Source: Jacaranda mimosifolia | Taxonomy: Eukaryota > Streptophyta > Magnoliopsida > Lamiales > Bignoniaceae | NCBI GenBank assembly: GCA_018894105.1 | Contig: CM032124.1 | Span: 39,466,277 to 39,530,276, forward strand | Length of the DNA: 64,000 nucleotides | Direction: 5' to 3' | In this document: positions 35,843 through 57,680 of the stretch, piece after piece | Layout of the letters: each line of letters starts with the position of its first letter | Numbering within the stretch: position 1 is the stretch's first letter | Position numbers and translations under genes: made by a program | The notes under the pieces: model-generated | The model's database searches: none | What the model was told of the DNA's origin: nothing | The model's input: the letters and a program-made list of their open reading frames with translations, nothing else

Positions 35843-35956
35843 TGGGCCGCAAAGTCACTTCCCCAATTCTTGATATTCTTTCTGGGCCTCTTTTATCAGC
35901 CCAATAGGCATGTTTAATGGGCTTTGACTTTATAGCCCAAGTAGAAATAAAGCCCA
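35843..35956 (+). promoter_or_regulatory. Cluster of TGGGCY (site II) motifs upstream of the alpha-5 proteasome gene
   Basis: Six TGGGCC/TGGGCT motifs in either orientation lie within 114 bp: 35843, 35883, 35898 (reverse), 35918, 35934 (reverse) and 35951 (reverse). Such site II elements are bound by TCP factors and are common upstream of ribosomal-protein, proteasome and other growth-linked plant genes. The cluster ends about 350 bp before the start codon. A leader intron (about 36128-36274, ending CTCCGCAG) would place transcription start nearer to it. Function is inferred from motif density and position. Confidence 0.6.
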
Positions 35957-36308
35957 AAACCATGTAACTGATCCGGGTAACCCGAATACCCGTCCATTTT
36001 GCTTTCCACCACTGTCTTGTTTGACAAGAAGGAAAAGCATAGCAGCGGAAATATATAAGTGAAAAAACCACAATCAGCGAAGAGAATTTGTTGTGCTTAG
36101 CTTTCTTTCTTCTCCATTGGAGTAAAGGTTAGTGGGATTCAGATCCGTTTCTATTTCCCATTGTAGTCCCCTTCTTTTCTTCTAATCACCTCGCGAGAAA
36201 CAAAGTATTAGCTGTTATAAGAATTCAATTATGCTTTAATTATCTTAATTTGATTCTTGATTTATCTCTCCGCAGGAAATATTGAAGCTCTAGTTTACGG
36301 GATCGAAA

Positions 36309-40129
<3,821 letters not shown>

Positions 40130-41000
40130 GAAGAGAAGTCCATCAATCTGTTTCATTTTCAATCTTCCTTGTAATCCGCATTCCCATTATTCCTCTTCTT
40201 GAACATGTTTTGTACCGCAAGTCTTAATGCTTTGCAAAATTTATCAAATTCAACAAGAGAGCTGCTGTTAAGTATGTAGACTACTCATCACTTCAATTTA
40301 GTAAAGAACTTCTTTAGACTTATTTCTCTGGCTTTTTTGGTGAGAATGTATTGACTCCCTTGCGCTATACAATTTAGCTAGTTGATAATACATTCGCGGA
40401 TGCATCATTCCTGTATTTCTTTCTTGGATTGCTTTGTCTTCTTTGTTGGCCCCCTGTTGGTATGCCAGTATTGCACCCTGTACTATAAATTCATGCATCA
40501 TATTGACTTAACAATTCCACTTTTTAAACTACTGCTTTCCGTGGTCCTAAATGTTATCGCTTTAAGTTCTTGGAATGGTATTTTGTCAAATGCACGAGCA
40601 GTATCTAAGGTTTTCCAAGAAATTGACATTATTTGTAATTGTAGTAACTCAGACAGTTACTCATGAACCTATATTTTCACCAGAGTAAGAATCTGTGAGG
40701 CTCAATATGTTCCGCCCATCATTAAGTTTTGCTTTCTGTATCTTTGAAAGCGAGGGCCTAAGTGACTGATGCTTGACTGATGCTCAAACAATTTAATGAA
40801 AGTATTGCCTTAAAACATTTCGCCATTTTGGGCAAACTTATTGGAGTACAAAAGGTTTCTCAGTTAGAGATAAAAGAGGAGAGTGTATGGTTCAAAAAGT
40901 CACATAAGTTAAACAAGCTTAAATGTCAAATATGTGGGTGTAGAAAATTTCAAGTTGTCTCAGTCCTCATTTTGCCTGGGGAAGATGATTGCATGAGTCC
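40130..41000. other. Interval between convergent proteasome and aminotransferase genes
   Basis: 871 bp between two stop codons of facing genes. It should hold both 3' untranslated regions. I see no additional gene or clear repeat. Confidence 0.6.
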
Positions 41001-45778
<4,778 letters not shown>

Positions 45779-46503
45779 TGGGTTTTGGATTTATAGGGGA
45801 CTAAAAATGGGGGGAAATTTTTCTTTGTGAATTTTCTTGGGCCAGTATTCAGTTTTGCGCACACAGACACAGTAGAGAGCCGTGGGAACAAAGACAAGAA
45901 GTCAGCTGGGGGGGCGAGAAAATTGAGATTTGGGCTTCTCTTTAACTTGTTGCCCAAACAAACGCAATTTAGGGATTAGGGATTATAATATTTGAAGGTG
46001 GTCCAGAACCAGATGCTGACCCTAACTGTTGTAAGATAAATTGTACTTATTTATTGTTGGAAAAAGGACCACTTGTCATGATAGATTCTAGGGCAATGTT
46101 TATCTATGTTCAAATTTGACTTTTCATTTTTCTTTTTAATTTTTTTGGTTACAAGATTTGACTAAACTGTGATCAAAAAATATATTATGTAATTAAGTTC
46201 GATCGATTTAAGTTGTAACGAACCATGGTCAAGGTGGGAGGAAATTGTCCAAATGACTTGAGTTTACCACGTGAAGTATACTCAGTCTGATCTATCAAAT
46301 ATTGTATTCAATTTACTGTAAAACGATTTCATCGAGGCATAAAGTGATTATTTGAGTGCAGTCTAACAAGCCCATTACACAATAATAAAAATTTCCATTA
46401 AATCAAAATTCACAAGTGTGACCATATGAATGTTAAAATAGAGAAAAATGTTAGAGAAAACAAATTTATAAGTGTATAAATCAAATCACTACCCTCTCTT
46501 TTA
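45779..46503. other. Interval upstream of the aminotransferase gene
   Basis: 725 bp separates the aminotransferase start from the pectin methylesterase stop on the same strand. It must hold the aminotransferase promoter and the upstream gene's 3' end. A TGGGCT and a reverse copy (GCCCAA) lie at about 45930-45957. No gene is seen. Confidence 0.5.
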
Positions 46504-49500
46504 CTAGGTTGATTCATAGGTCACACTTGTAGCTGTCAACCAAGATGGGCCTTGAATAAAGGACTGTACACTATACTTAGAGGCCTGGGCTGCTGTAATA
46601 GTGGGCTTATGCCCATCCCACTTGACCCGACCTGCGGTGCTTGAACCCGGGCCAGTATTCTGATACTCAGCATAGAAAATGGATCTTGGTGGATCCACAT
46701 TTGAAACCCAAGAAATCCAGCCCAAAGGATTCAAGAACCCACCAATATTGGTCTGCATGACCACTGTAGTAGAATACTCTTTCCAGGGCCTGCCTAGATA
46801 TGTTGGAGCTGTGAGTTTGTCCAATGGGCTCATCACGCACCGTTGGATCGAAATCCCAGTGTTCTGATTAGGGTCCTTTTTGCCTTGTGCAGTTATTGTT
46901 ACAAATTGATTGGGCAATGGCTGCCTGGGCAAGATGTTGCAGTTCTGGAAGACGACGGCCGAGTTGCCGAAGATGAAGTCGATCGTGCCGGTTATGTCGC
47001 ATTCGCGATAGAATTGGCGGTTGGAGTGGGCGTAGAGGGTGTCCTGGAAGGCGTCGAACGAGCATCTGTAGAAGACGGATTGATCGGAGCCGGACCGGAA
47101 GGCCACCGCCTGGTGCTTTGCTGCTCCGGCGGTGTTTTTGAAGGCTATGTCTCTTGCGATGAATCCTTGCCCGGCGGCAGCTGATGCATTGGGAATCAAC
47201 TTGTTATGAGATGAAAGGCTTTAATTGAAATATTTCAACTATGATTATCTTTTCAAATGGATCAATACTACTTACTTTTATTAAATTTCTTTACGATATA
47301 ATTGCTATTTTGTTGAATTTATTTCAATGACAACAACACGACTCGACTATAATTGTAAACGAGTAAATGATTAGTAATAAGATTGAGCGATCAAATCATT
47401 CTATAGTGAATTCGGTGCAATACATTCGATCCACTCATGATCATTGAAATGACAAGAAAGATAATTTTCATTACTCACCCCGTGAATTCAACGATTCTGA
47501 TCACATTCAACTTAATAAGAAATTTCACGATTGAGTAATAATCAAGTAGGGCATATCACATTGTGTTGAAGCATGATTCACTTCTCCAAACACAATGTAT
47601 AAGGTTCTTTCTAAAATTTCCCTTTTAATGAGATACTTGTGTGACTTTTCACATATACTTAGAAGGAATTAATAATTAATCACATGTTGTACCATTGGCA
47701 CAAAGTTATCAATGGAATAGATCTTAATTTAACCAAATCTTAATTTATGTTTCATAATAGTATTTTTATGTGGCATGCAAGTCTCTATTAATTGCATGTC
47801 CCCACACTTCAAGAGTAGATCCAAATGTGAAAACTATAAGACAATGTTGTATTGCAAATTATATGCAACACATGATAATGTTGATGGAACAAGTGTAGTT
47901 CATGATATTGACCACCAAAATCAGTGGAGCAAAAATAAATATGTTGACCTAAAATGCACATGGTTGTGGGGTCCCAAACTCTTGATTATGTATAGAAAAT
48001 ACATGTATAACTGACTTAGGTGGGGTATTCTTGCAGCAAATCACATGCATTTGGCAATGTCACATAAGGGAAAAATTGTAAAAATAGGCTCGTGACTATA
48101 GTTAATTGATAATAAAGGATTGAAAATTTTGATAATATTAAAATAGAACCAAAATTCATTAAAAATCAGAAGAAAAAAAAAAAGAAAAAAGGACAGTGAT
48201 CATTGAAAAACACAGTCAGCATTGATAATTGCTTGCATGACAGTGTATGTACCATTGTTCCATGCATGCGCCACGCAAGCAATCACCGACTCTAGTTGTG
48301 TTTTTCGGTGGCCGCTATTCCTTTTTTCGATTTTTAATGAGTTTTGATCATATTTTAATACCACCATAAATTTCAATCATAAAACACAAAATGACTATTG
48401 CTATGGTCCTAATTTTATAATTTTCCCATCACATAAATATCATGAGCATATATTTATTCTAACTAGTGGAGGATTTTCCCAATTCTTTTTTTTTTTAATT
48501 ATTATTATTATTATTATTATTAAAATTTAAATTCTAAACTTTATGATTAGACTCGACTCCTACATGCAAGAAAATTCAAAGAAAGACGTTTTAAGTGTTT
48601 AAAATAGCAATTATACTTTCTTCAATGACTTAGTAAAATTAATTATCATATTGCAATCTTGCATAACAAGGTTTATTACTAGTTCTCTAAAATGACACCC
48701 TAAGTCCAATTATATTGGCCCTAACATGTTTTAAAATATTCGACTTAACTAACACACGCTTCTTTAACAAACAAGAAACCTCAACTTGACCAAAATAAAG
48801 CGTTGTGAAGAACTTACCAAAGGTGGCCGTGGAGAAAGTCGGAGTGCCGTCGACGAAGTTCTTGCTGCCGGAAACAGTGGTGGCACTTTTACCGTCGCCG
48901 TAAATCATCACATTCCAGTAGGACTTCTCCAAGACCACATTCTCCACGTATTCTCCCGCCTTCACATATATAACAAATCTGGTTTTACTCTTCTTCGGGA
49001 TCCTCGCCACCGCCTCTCTGATACTCCTGACGTCTCCGCTGCCGTCTTTAGCCACCGTCACGTCCGGCTTCGGGTTGCTCTTCTGGAGGAGCCGCCTGTC
49101 CCCCGCCGCAACCCACGATGGGAAACCCGATTCCTCAGCCCCCAAGAGCCGCCGGTGAATCGGAATCTTGAAATCTCCGAGCAAACCGAGTAGCTTCGAG
49201 ACAATGGCCAAACTGTTACTCGCGAACTCCGTTGAATTCTTCATCAGAAGCCTTATTTCTTCAACGAAAGTCGCGTTCACCTCCTCCAGAGCGTCGAAAC
49301 AAGTTTCTTGGTCAGTGATCACAGTGCTCAACCATGTTTTCAAGTCGTTGATTCTCGGGACGGAGAGTAGCTTCCCGCTGTCGTCGACATTCATGGAGGA
49401 GATGGAGTCGTTGAGGTAATCAACGGCGTCGTTTAACACCGACCCGCAGACTCTCAGCGCTTCTTTCACGAACGGGTCATCCGTTTTCTTCACGTACTCA

Positions 49501-49865
49501 TCTGGAAAACCCGATATCTTCTCCAGAGAACCCATCACCACAGATAACGAAAGCTGGAAAATCTTTTCCGGGTCGGAGGATTTTGAAGAATCCAAGCTGG
49601 CTAAACACGAATCCTGATACTGAGTGACGCTGCAAATGGACTTAATAGCTGCCGCCGGGGAAGTCGGAGTAGCCGGAACTTCCCCGGAATCACTTTTCTT
49701 CTTCTTGTGGACCAAAGTTCCGGCGACGACTCCGATGATCAGAGCTAACAACAGAACCAAAGAAATCGAAAGAATGATAATACGCCTGCGGGTTTTTCTT
49801 CTGAATTCAGCTTCTTCAAGCTCGTCAACTTTGCCGTAGCCCTTGAAGGACTTGATCGTATCCAT
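46504..49865 (-). CDS. Pectin methylesterase with PMEI pro-domain (gene 1)
   Basis: Two exons (48818-49865, 46504-47180) with a phase-1 intron of 1,637 bp encode 574 residues. The enzyme removes methyl esters from homogalacturonan in the cell wall. Order: a basic cytoplasmic tail, a signal-anchor (about residues 29-50, IIILSISLVLLLALIIGVVA), a PMEI inhibitor-like pro-domain with its Cys residues (ICSVTQYQDSC onward), then processing motifs RRLL near residues 240 and 258, and the catalytic domain from KPDVTVAKDGSGD. Active-site elements are present: QAVAFRSGSD, QDTLYAHSNRQFYREC, DFIFGN and YLGRPWKEYS, so the enzyme looks competent. The RRLL sites are where subtilases release the mature enzyme before export from the Golgi. 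It lies in tandem with a second PME gene on the same strand. A TATA-like TATAAGT lies about 135 bp upstream of the start. Confidence 0.94.
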
Positions 49866-52846
49866 TGTTGTTCAGCAGAATCACTCTTTCTCAGGTTGAA
49901 CGAAGAATCTGGGCTTGTGGGATTTTCTGATTTCTTTGTAATAATTTTGTTGGGAATGGTGTGGAGTGAGTGATTTGATTCAGGCGTGGAGGTGTGTACT
50001 TATAGATGTTTAAAGGCTTTTACTTTGTTCTTCTTCTTGTTCTTCGATCCTTCCTTGGTTTGATGTTAGATATTGTAATAATTTATTAAGACTTTAGATT
50101 TAACATGTTATGTGGTTGGATGATCGTGCTTGCTTTCACATCATTTTTTTGATTTTTTAGTGAGTGTAGATATTTTTATGTTATTATAAATTGAATAAGT
50201 TATATTGTTCAGATTTGATTCAAACTTTCTTGTTAAATTAAATCATTATATTTGAAGTCTTTCTGTCTGTAAGTAAAGGTAGGAGAAGAACAATCAGCAT
50301 GTATAGCAAGTCGCTCTTTCTTCGCATGATTATAGAAAAAGCGAAATTCTCCATTGCTGAATGTGTAATGCGATCTGTAACTATTGGTTAAAGAATGAAC
50401 TCATCATCATAGTTCCATTGAAGTGCTAGTCAAGTTGAAGCCCATTTAACATATAGATGATTGGTTCACGAACTGCTACCACAAATGAGTTCAAACTTAT
50501 GACCTTCTTGTGGAAGATTAAACGTACCAATTAAATTATAACATATATACCCATTTATTGATTCGATGTGTTTACATTCAAATCATAAGTGAAAATTAAT
50601 ATGATGTAAGGAACCTCATTTCTTGCTAATTCTTAGGGGGGGGAAATCAAAAGTTAACTATAGTATTTGTTTTAATTGATCCTTAAATATATTTGCTTCG
50701 TTTTTATTGCTTCTAAGTCCTAACTCCCATAAGATGAATTAGTGCATATATTTCATTAATTCTATTGCCTTAAAGATAGCACAAATTTCGCACTAGTGGT
50801 GGCCATTGATTGTGGCGAATTTAGTGGGCAAGCCTAACCATTGGCCATGGCCCCCCTTAATCCATTTGTTGAGACCAAAAATAAAAGAGGAAAAAAAAAA
50901 AAGAAGCATAAAGAAGGCCTTGCTATAATATTCTTTTGACCAATTCTTGCAAAAGTATTTAATACCATTGTCCATATAATTGAGTTTATATTGATGGTAC
51001 CCCACGCATTTACAGGTGTACCCATAGATCTCTAGTGGGCCGCACATAGTGACGTCCCAGCTGTTGGTTTGTTGGACAGCAACTTGCAGGATTTCAGTAG
51101 CCCAATAGTATAGGGTACACCGTACACAGATGTACGCGGTAATAGTACAGGCAATCTACACTATTTTGTCTTCCTATTTTGACTATTTATACATTATTTG
51201 TACATCACATATACAGCACGATGTACGATTTATCTATTTGCTTATAAAATTCCCATAACACATATCCCACCAAGACCTTGTGAAATTAAAAATGTTTTTA
51301 ATTTTTCATGAAATACCAATAGACTACTAAGATCTTTATTCTTCTAAACTAGTTCAAACTCGATTTAATCATGTGGCCCCATATAATATTGACTGCTCTG
51401 GTCACTATAAATAATGTCATCATTGAATGAACAATGAAAATGATTTTACTAAGCATAAATTTATCTCTATTGCCTCAATTCATTATTATTCCTAGTTATC
51501 CAATTCAACTTAAGTATTATCTTAATTGAGGCCGCCTCAAGAAGCTTGATGTTTGTTCTTATGGGTAGGTCATTTGATATCTTTCAAATCGATATTAAGA
51601 TCTTGAAGACCCCAAAATAGAATTAAATATTATATTTTATGAGGAATTTGCTCCGACTTTACATGAGATTTTAATATATTCTGATTGAGAATAAAATGCA
51701 CGTTATGTATCTTCTACAAGTCATATTACACGTTTCAATTAGTAAATTTAATGAAAGATTTGAACAACGTTGGGTAGGCTAGTTTGTGCCCGAACGTGCA
51801 ACAAGAATATATGTTCTTTTACCCTCTTTCTTAGGCCTAGGATTGGGGGGTACCGGCATCTAATGAAGCAGTAGCCCGATTGGAGTTTCTCCAGCGATAG
51901 CTGGGATCACGAACACACTAAGGGCAAGTTATTACGCGCAAGGCCCAAGTCCAGTGACACCTTTTTCCTTTCTTATGAAATTACTAGCTTGCTAACTAGA
52001 GTCCTCTCACTACCAACCAGCAGACATCATCTAGCTGGGTCTTGTCGGTATCAACAATGGCTAGGGATTCAGTTCCCTTTCTACCATCGGTTACTAATTC
52101 AATTAGCTTGGATGAAAGGGGTCGAAGGCTCCAAGTCAACAGCTGAAGGTTCTCGAAAGGAATGGACCTTCCCTTTTTATTTAATTTAGAGCCAACACCA
52201 AGCCCTCAATGAAGGAGGAAGCGCATTAGCTATGTAGCCTCTAAAAATGGGGAAAGACTTCCTCACTTTACTTCAAGCTGGGGAAGGCAAGGCAATTCTT
52301 CCACTTGTGAAACTGTTCCTCAGGCTTAGGATTAGTGTATATATAATTAACTACAATGACAAGTAAATGCGCATTTGGATACTAGCAGTATTTCGGCTGA
52401 ATTAACTGGACAAACACAAAATGGCCCAGTGGACCCTGTGGGCCAAACCCGGCCATGGGCCAGTAATAGCCCATCATCGTTTTACTTCATAATTTTATCT
52501 TCTATGATGAGGAATTCAATCTATAAGCTACATTTAATCCTTAAATTTTAATGTAAGAAATGATAAAAAATATATGAAAATATATATGTTCTTGTCACTT
52601 TAAATGATAATACTTTAGAACAATTTTTCTAAACTTTCTTACGTATAGAAAAATATTGAACCATAATATTTCAATTTTGACCGAGCCAAAAGTTCACCAT
52701 TTTATTCATTAGAGTTGGGATACAATCTCCACAAACTTTATTCCTTTACACACGAAGTCGCCAAAGAGAGACTTTAATTTATGATTATTACTGCACTCTA
52801 AAGAACCAATAACAAGATTAAATTTCACCAAATTAAAGAGCATCAT
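49866..52846. other. Interval between the two pectin methylesterase genes
   Basis: Three kb between tandem genes. The part next to gene 1 should be its promoter. A stretch at about 51828-52340 differs from its surroundings in base composition and is listed separately. No gene was found. Confidence 0.55.
51828..52340. other. GC-richer segment, possibly organelle-derived
   Basis: About 500 bp near equal base composition stands out from the AT-rich surroundings. It contains stretches such as GGTACCGGCATC, GATAGCTGGGATCACGAAC and CGAAAGGAATGGACC. The look is that of plant mitochondrial intergenic DNA. No organelle gene is recognisable, so this is a composition-based suggestion only. Confidence 0.3.
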
Positions 52847-55800
52847 TCACAACCCTAATGAAAAAGGAAAGCCAGTTGAACTCAACCAACTACCACCAGC
52901 AACGAACGTCCCCGCTGTGAAACCTTGCGCCTCCGTCGAGCTCGTGATCACCCTAAATCCTCTCCACTTCACCCTTCCTGACGTCGAGGCTCCAGCCCCC
53001 GTATTCTGATACTCACCATAATACAAAGTATTGAGCGCAAAATTACCATTCCACTCATGCCACCCGGCAGGTTCAATCACGTCAGTTATGGACGACTGCA
53101 TCACCACCGTCCTGGAATACTCTTTCCACGGTCTCCCAAGATACGTAGGGAAATTTTTCTGAACGGACCTTAAGTCTGAGGTGGCTCCAATCCTACATTT
53201 CTGAATCACGATGCCCGTATTTTGATTTGGGTCGGTTCGACCTTGAGCAGTGAGCATGTTCTTCTGGCCCGAATCAGGGCGACGCGCGTGGATGTCACAG
53301 TCTTGGAACACGGCAGCACCATTGCCGAAGATGAAGTCTACGGTGCCCGCTATTAGGCATTCCACGAAGTATTGTCTATTGGAGTGGACATAAAGAGTGT
53401 CTTGGTAGGCTAGCATGTCACACCTGTAGAAGGCTGATAAGTCTGAGCCCACCCGGAGCGCCACGGCCTGGTGCTTCGAGGGCCCGGCTGTGTTCTGAAA
53501 AGTGATGTCCCGCGCCAAGAATCTTTCCCCCACTACAGCTGCAACCCACATCAGAAAGTAGATGTTTTCAGTTTAGTTTGCCTCATTTGCTTAGGACTTT
53601 AGGTAACATGACATAAATATCCAAAAATATAAGGAAGAAAGAAAAGGAATAGTCTATGGGTATTCACCTTGTTTATCTATTTGTTGGGTTCAATGCATTC
53701 TAAATAAGATATGCCATCAAACTTAGGGCTAGTTTGGTCGGATGATAAAGTGGGATATAATGTTTTTATTCCACTTTATCATTCGTGTAGTTAGGTGATA
53801 ATAAACACTCAAACTCATATGAATATTTAAAGCCCATGTTTATATGTCAAATTCTCATGATAAATTAACCTGTCACTGTCTATGGGTCTATTTATCCCCA
53901 ACAAAATCACAATGATAAAAACACACAAATTATCACATAATAAATAATCATGAGATAACTTAAAAATCCAACCAAACTAGTCCTTTTTCTTCATTTATTC
54001 GGCAGGCAATATTAAGCTTAAGAACAATAATATAATTTTTAAAGTAATCTTTCACCTAGAGTTACATCAAAATTGATTTTTGTTCTTGTAAGGCAAAATG
54101 GTCATTTTAAATTCGAATCAAGCTAGCTACAATATGTTAGAAAATAGATCAACAATTAATGTAGTTCATGATATCATAGTAGGCCGTAAAAATATCATAA
54201 TTTTCAAACAAATAAGTCGGACAATAAATAAGAGAGGCAAAGACTTCATAAAACAAATAAGTTTTTCTCTTTAATAAAATATTATGCGTTAATTTAAAAA
54301 AATGACAAAGGTCGATGATCAAACATTAAATTAAGGGTGCAAACACTTCATATGAAACCTCATCAAAGAAATCCTTAAAGTTTATAAGATGTATACACTA
54401 TTTAAAAATTACGCTATTGAAATATACTGATGCATGACAAGACTATGATTCGTAAAACTTATAAAATATTAATAATGATAATTTATATGATTAGAGCTAA
54501 GTATTTGTCAAATCACAAGAACAAATTCTTCTTTAGCGTGAAGAACAAAAAAAATTCTTGTCGGTGATTATTTTCGGATTTCATTGAAAGCGTAATTAAA
54601 GGATGGGACGAGAAAGAAATAAATCTACCACAACTCTAAGTCATCACATCATTTGATAAACAACATTTGATTGAGCCAAAATAGTCAAAAGAGATGAGTA
54701 AAAGATCAAACGTGCGAGCAGCTGGAACACAACTATTCTTGGCTTTTAGCAAGGAAAACTTTACAACTGGCTGATGCAGAAAAGATATCTTGCCTGATTT
54801 ACCATCATTGGTTTATTAATTACCATGACAACTTAGTCAAAGTTTCGATTTAATCATGTTTTGTTAGTAAAGTGTCTAAAAAAGAAACCGACAATAAGCA
54901 ACCATGTTTAGACCACCAACGACATAAATGCATTATTATAGTTAAAATGTCTAGTAATTATTGGTTTAATATCATCGATTTCACATGTAAGATATGAGGT
55001 TGAAAGCATGAACCCAACGAATTTTAAATTTATTTGTATATAAATAAAAAAATAATTAAAAGAATTTAATTCATATAATTATATTTAGGGGTGGCTAAAC
55101 AAGTTTTCGACTTATCCTAACATTCTAATTATACTAAGGGAGCGTTTAGTTATATTTCCTCAAAACAACATTGTTTTCCCTTCAAACCACACATTTTTCA
55201 ATATATACATATATTATATATATATATTTTATTATTATTCTAACATTAAAATAATTACTCAATTTTATTTTTATTCCAAAAACCCAACAAAAAAATATTA
55301 ATTTAACTGGTACAGTGGAAAAAATCTCCCCAAAAATATAAACAAATATACTAAAAAATAACTTTCATATTATCCAATAATTCATTATCCAAAAATACAT
55401 AATAAAATCAAACAAAAAATATAACCAAACATAACCTAAGAATTTTATGTACATTATTGGTGTGGCATGTCTGTCAAGACTAAGACAAGGCAAAGCATAA
55501 GGCAAGGGACAAAGCGGGCAAACGACAAGAATAGTAAAATTTTCTTTGAGACCACATATAAGGTGTCTAACTAATTTGGACCCGTATCCAATGGAAAACG
55601 TAAGCTATTTGCTACCTTATTCATCGAAGCTGGAAATGATCAAGGGCACACAAAAAAACTTCATTTATTTTGAAACAAAATCACGCCTATTTTGGGAATA
55701 TGTAAGAAAGTAACAAGTCGCGATGTCGACTCGACCTAGCTAGCTAACAACTTAATATATATTTTATATATCTCAAATTTTATTACTTTTATTTTTTTAC

Positions 55801-57680
55801 TCTTTATTATTTTCCTTAATTACTTAAGATATATTATTCTATTATTTTGATTCGTAAAATCTGATTTGAGTTTCAGAAAGTATTCATTGAGATGTCTTCC
55901 GTCAGTCTTAATGCTTTTTTTATTTTAAAATTTTAGATCTGAGGACTATCATTAATTAAAATCGTTACAACCCGAAAACCTTAAAAACCTCGACCATACG
56001 AGAATTAATCTAGACCCAATATCATCTTTCTTTCAATTAATAGTGCACGCTATTGATTTCTAACAAATGTTTTTTAGCACAATAATATTATAAATATACA
56101 TGTAAAATTTTGCCTTCATATTAGCACTATGTTTGGTTTATAGATTTTGGTGAGGAAAAGAAAAGAAAATACTATGAAAAATATTTTTCGTTGTTTGGTT
56201 GGTAAGAAAAATATTAAAAAAAGAAAATTTTGAGGGAAAATATGGTAAAGAAAATTCATCACTCATCTTTTTCTTTTTCCTTTCTTCGTTGTTTTCTTTA
56301 ATAACCAAATAAATTTGATTTTTTTTTTTTTTTCCTTATCAAAATTCTTAAACCAAACATAGTGTAAGGGAAAGAGAAAGAAGAACTACAATTAAAGGCA
56401 AAAGAATATTGCAAAGATGAGGCATTTATGAATGAAAGTTAGGGCCCGTTTGGTTTCATTTTTAACACCCATTTGAGATTAGAAGATTAGAAAAATATGT
56501 GAGGAAAAGTACGAACTGTAACTTACCAACTGTAGCAGATTTGAAGGTGGTGCTTCCATCTCTAACATTCTTGCTTCCAGTGATAATGGTAGAGCTCCTC
56601 CCATCTCCCAAGAACATTATGTTTGTTTTCTTTTTGGGCACCTCCACATTCTCTCTGTACACTCCAGCTTTGATTCTAATCACGTACCTTCTGCTGCTCT
56701 TCTCCGGCGCCGCCGCCACCGCCGCCGACACAGTCCTGTGGTCTCCACTCCCGTCCGCCGCAACCACCACGTCAGGCGTCACGGATGAAGACTGCAGCAG
56801 CCTCCTGTCTCCAGCTGACAACCACTCCGGCCACCCGCCGTTGCTATCCGCCGCAGCGAGCTTCCTGCCGCCGTTCAATTTCCTCTCGTTCTCGATATCT
56901 GTGTCTGTCATGTTAGTCAGCATGGCGAGCGCGTTGCTGCAGAGCTTCTCCACGCGCAGAACCTGGCCTCCGACGAGTACTTCCCTCACATGCTTATCAC
57001 TTTTACCGTACGAGAAGCCGTCGAGGCAAGTCTCCTGTAGAACAACAAGAAATTCAACAGAAAATTTAGTATAATTCGTCGAAATTCAGTACAAAATTTA
57101 GAAGATCTCTATTTTACTTCACCTGATTGGTAATGGCGGAGGAAAGTAGGGTTTTGAGGTCATTGGCGTGGTCTTCAATCGACTTCTTCGACGGATACTG
57201 CTCCAAATCTTTAACGGCGGTGTGAAGCTCATCCAAAGTCTCATCGATCGTCTCCAAACAGTCGTGCAACGCCGTCTTCTCCCGTTCCGTCAAGTTACTC
57301 TTTCCCGGTACGAGCAACTTCTCTAAGGCGAAGAAGTTTCTCTGCTCAGCTTTAATGGTGACGTTCAAGGACAAGAGGATGACGTCTTTCGCCGACGTTA
57401 CTTTCTTCTCGTCGTTGAGAGAATCGGCGATGGAGGAATAGCAGAGTTCAGGGTACAATGTGTTGCTGCATGAAGATCTGGCAATGGCGTGAGCTGGGGA
57501 GATCTTAATGCTGGAACTATGGCCGGAGGTTTCTTTCTTGGATTTCACTCCGGCGACTACTCCGATGATTACAGCAACAAGAAGAATTGAGGTGAAAAAA
57601 GCCAGAAAAAGCTTCTTTCTTGTGGTTTTCACGCCGGAGTTTGGATTTCCGGCGCCCAAGTATTCCTTATTTCGGGACAT
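52847..57680 (-). CDS. Pectin methylesterase with PMEI pro-domain (gene 2)
   Basis: Three exons (57123-57680, 56527-57034, 52847-53538) encode 585 residues. Intron 1 (88 bp) splits the PMEI domain at TNQ|ETCLDGF. Intron 2 is about 3 kb and holds at least three MITE-like sequences. Layout matches gene 1: basic tail, signal-anchor (FLAFFTSILLVAVIIGVVAG, about residues 26-45), PMEI pro-domain (SSCSNTLYPELC onward), a RRLL processing site (about residue 263) and the catalytic domain from TPDVVVAADGSGD. The active-site set is complete: QAVALRVGSD, QDTLYVHSNRQYFVEC, DFIFGN, YLGRPWKEYS. A TATA box (TATAAATTG on the minus strand) lies at about 57753-57760, some 75 bp before the start codon. It resembles PME3-type enzymes. 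The large intron could hide regulatory elements. Confidence 0.93.
53726..53983. mobile_element. MITE in PME gene 2 intron 2
   Basis: A 258-bp element runs from GGGCTAGTTTGGTCGGAT to ATCCAACCAAACTAGTCC. It is flanked by TTA on the left and TTT on the right. Contains a GATAAAGTGGGATA / inverted TCCCACTTTATC-like palindrome just inside the left end. Tourist-like by its ends. Confidence 0.6.
55138..55436. mobile_element. Tourist-like MITE in PME gene 2 intron 2
   Basis: A 299-bp AT-rich element has imperfect inverted ends, GGGAGCGTTTAGTTATATTT and AAATATAACCAAACATAACC. TAA flanks it at 55135-55137 and 55437-55439, the preferred 3-bp target of PIF/Harbinger elements. Confidence 0.6.
56125..56364. 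mobile_element. MITE with perfect 16-bp inverted repeats in PME gene 2 intron 2
   Basis: CACTATGTTTGGTTTA at 56125-56140 is matched exactly in inverse by 56349-56364. The 240-bp body is AT-rich and non-coding. About 80 bp further on, at 56443-56478, lies a single unpaired end GGGCCCGTTTGGTTTCATTT, matching the right end of the element at 38370-38698. It sits only about 50 bp from the exon 2 donor. Confidence 0.65.

Noticed and set aside
48786..49193. A 135-codon plus-strand frame
   Set aside because: It is the antisense shadow of pectin methylesterase gene 1 exon 1, where the coding strand is GC-rich.
56499..57074. A 191-codon plus-strand frame
   Set aside because: It is antisense to exon 2 of pectin methylesterase gene 2 and its hydrophobic run mirrors Ala/Arg-rich coding sequence.
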